A DNA stretch of 64,000 nucleotides from Bradyrhizobium japonicum USDA 6 (GTDB lineage: Bacteria; Pseudomonadota; Alphaproteobacteria; Rhizobiales; Xanthobacteraceae): positions 3,016,001 through 3,080,000 of the forward strand of contig NC_017249.1 of the NCBI RefSeq assembly GCF_000284375.1, written 5' to 3'. A program made the translations under genes and the position numbers. The notes under the pieces were generated by a model that ran no database searches, was not told the DNA's origin, and worked only from the letters and a program-made list of their open reading frames with translations. Of this stretch, positions 63,432 through 64,000 are shown one piece after another (position 1 is the first letter of the stretch; every line of letters begins with the position of its first letter).

Positions 63432-64000
63432 CTAGTTTGACCCCGCGGCCGCGGCCGTAAAGCTGCGGTCCACGGCTTTGCTCACGTCGAGCGTCTTCGG
63501 CAGGATGCCGTAGCGCGTCGAGCGGTCGGACGCTTCCTGCACCTCCTTCACCACGTTCTGGTCGATCACGATCGGGCTGGTGCGCTGCGCGGTGTAGGCC
63601 GACAGCAGCACGTCCTCCGGCAGTTTGGTCAACTCGGCCGTGCTCTTTGCGTATTCGGCAACATGATCGAGCGACCACAGCCGTGCCTTGTTCAGCCGCT
63701 GCACGAGGTCCTGCACCGCCGCGCGCTTGGTGGCGATGGCGTTGTCGGAGGCCACGATGAAGGTGATTGTCGGCGTCAGGCCTTCGCCGTCGGCGATCAC
63801 GCGGGCCTTGTCCTTCAGCGTCGCGAACGAGACATAGGGCTCCCACACGGCCCAGGCATCGATCGAGCCGGCCACGAGTGCGATCTTGGCGTCGACCGGG
63901 CCGAGCGGTGCGAAGGTCGCGTCCTCCAGCTTGATCTGCGCTTTCTCCAGCGTCGCGTCGATCAGGAACTGGCCCCAGCCGCCGCGCGTGCCGGCGAGGC
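63432..64000 (-). CDS. SsuA/NrtA-type ABC substrate-binding protein, C-terminal part
   Basis: The frame is open to the right edge, so the N-terminus and signal peptide are outside. The visible 190 residues include the type II binding-protein region PLGPVDAKIALVAGSIDAWA, VWEPYVSFATL, and a C-terminal lobe typical of aliphatic-sulfonate/nitrate/taurine binding proteins (SsuA-like). It is the last or second-last gene of a minus-strand cluster that should hold permease and ATPase genes beyond the window. Confidence 0.85.
   Translation of the reverse strand, partial: LAGTRGGWGQFLIDATLEKAQIKLEDATFAPLGPVDAKIALVAGSIDAWAVWEPYVSFATLKDKARVIADGEGLTPTITFIVASDNAIATKRAAVQDLVQRLNKARLWSLDHVAEYAKSTAELTKLPEDVLLSAYTAQRTSPIVIDQNVVKEVQEASDRSTRYGILPKTLDVSKAVDRSFTAAAAGSN

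Overview
The window looks like a chromosomal stretch of a Bradyrhizobium-type alphaproteobacterium. It is GC-rich with strong GC3 bias. Gene order (hflC-DUF2065-degP; serB/miaA; ilvB-ilvN-ilvC), a DUF3551 protein, a SemiSWEET and several families of short palindromic intergenic repeats fit Rhizobiales. I saw no rRNA, tRNA, CRISPR array or intact insertion sequence.

Layout. 1-4.7 kb: protein quality control (HflC, DegP), serine biosynthesis (SerB) and tRNA modification (MiaA). 4.8-11.9 kb: branched-chain amino acid locus with a promoter, an Ile/Leu/Val-rich leader peptide and an attenuator ahead of ilvB, then a threonine dehydratase, ilvN, a methyltransferase, two exporters and ilvC. 12.3-16.5 kb: an SDR, a TetR regulator divergent from a haem-type membrane protein with two operators between them, and a sulfatase-fold membrane enzyme. 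16.6-26.7 kb: an osmoprotectant ABC system with fused permease and binding protein, a NitT/TauT-type ABC pair, an ECF sigma/anti-sigma operon carrying DUF305 and beta-propeller proteins, a cupin, a stand-alone binding protein and a Nudix-like protein. 26.8-33.7 kb: a Liv-type ABC operon that runs by overlapping genes into a PPK2 polyphosphate kinase and a patatin phospholipase.

33.8-48.8 kb: a metallo-beta-lactamase-fold protein, a large MscS channel, a TctC-type binding protein, malic enzyme, then a BlaI/BlaR1-like sensor pair. The BlaR1-like protein has no penicillin-binding domain; it carries repeated C-terminal domains around a segment resembling the VHL beta domain. A serine hydrolase with a C-terminal PDZ domain follows. 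A palindrome resembling the site in front of blaI also lies in front of the next operon (DUF1800-DUF1501), which suggests one regulon. 48.8-56.9 kb: several very small genes, RlpA, a gene pair separated by one in-frame TGA, a Baeyer-Villiger monooxygenase fused to an alpha/beta hydrolase, a carboxylesterase homologue lacking its catalytic serine, and a LigB-type dioxygenase.

56.9-59.3 kb looks acquired and decayed: an integrase tail, a purine-phosphorylase-like gene, a nucleoside deaminase and an orphan FixK/FNR-type box. 59.4-64 kb: SemiSWEET, glycogen genes glgA-glgC, a Gly/Tyr-rich secreted protein and the start of a sulfonate/nitrate-type transport locus cut by the window edge.

All functional calls rest on motif recognition by eye; no database search was run.
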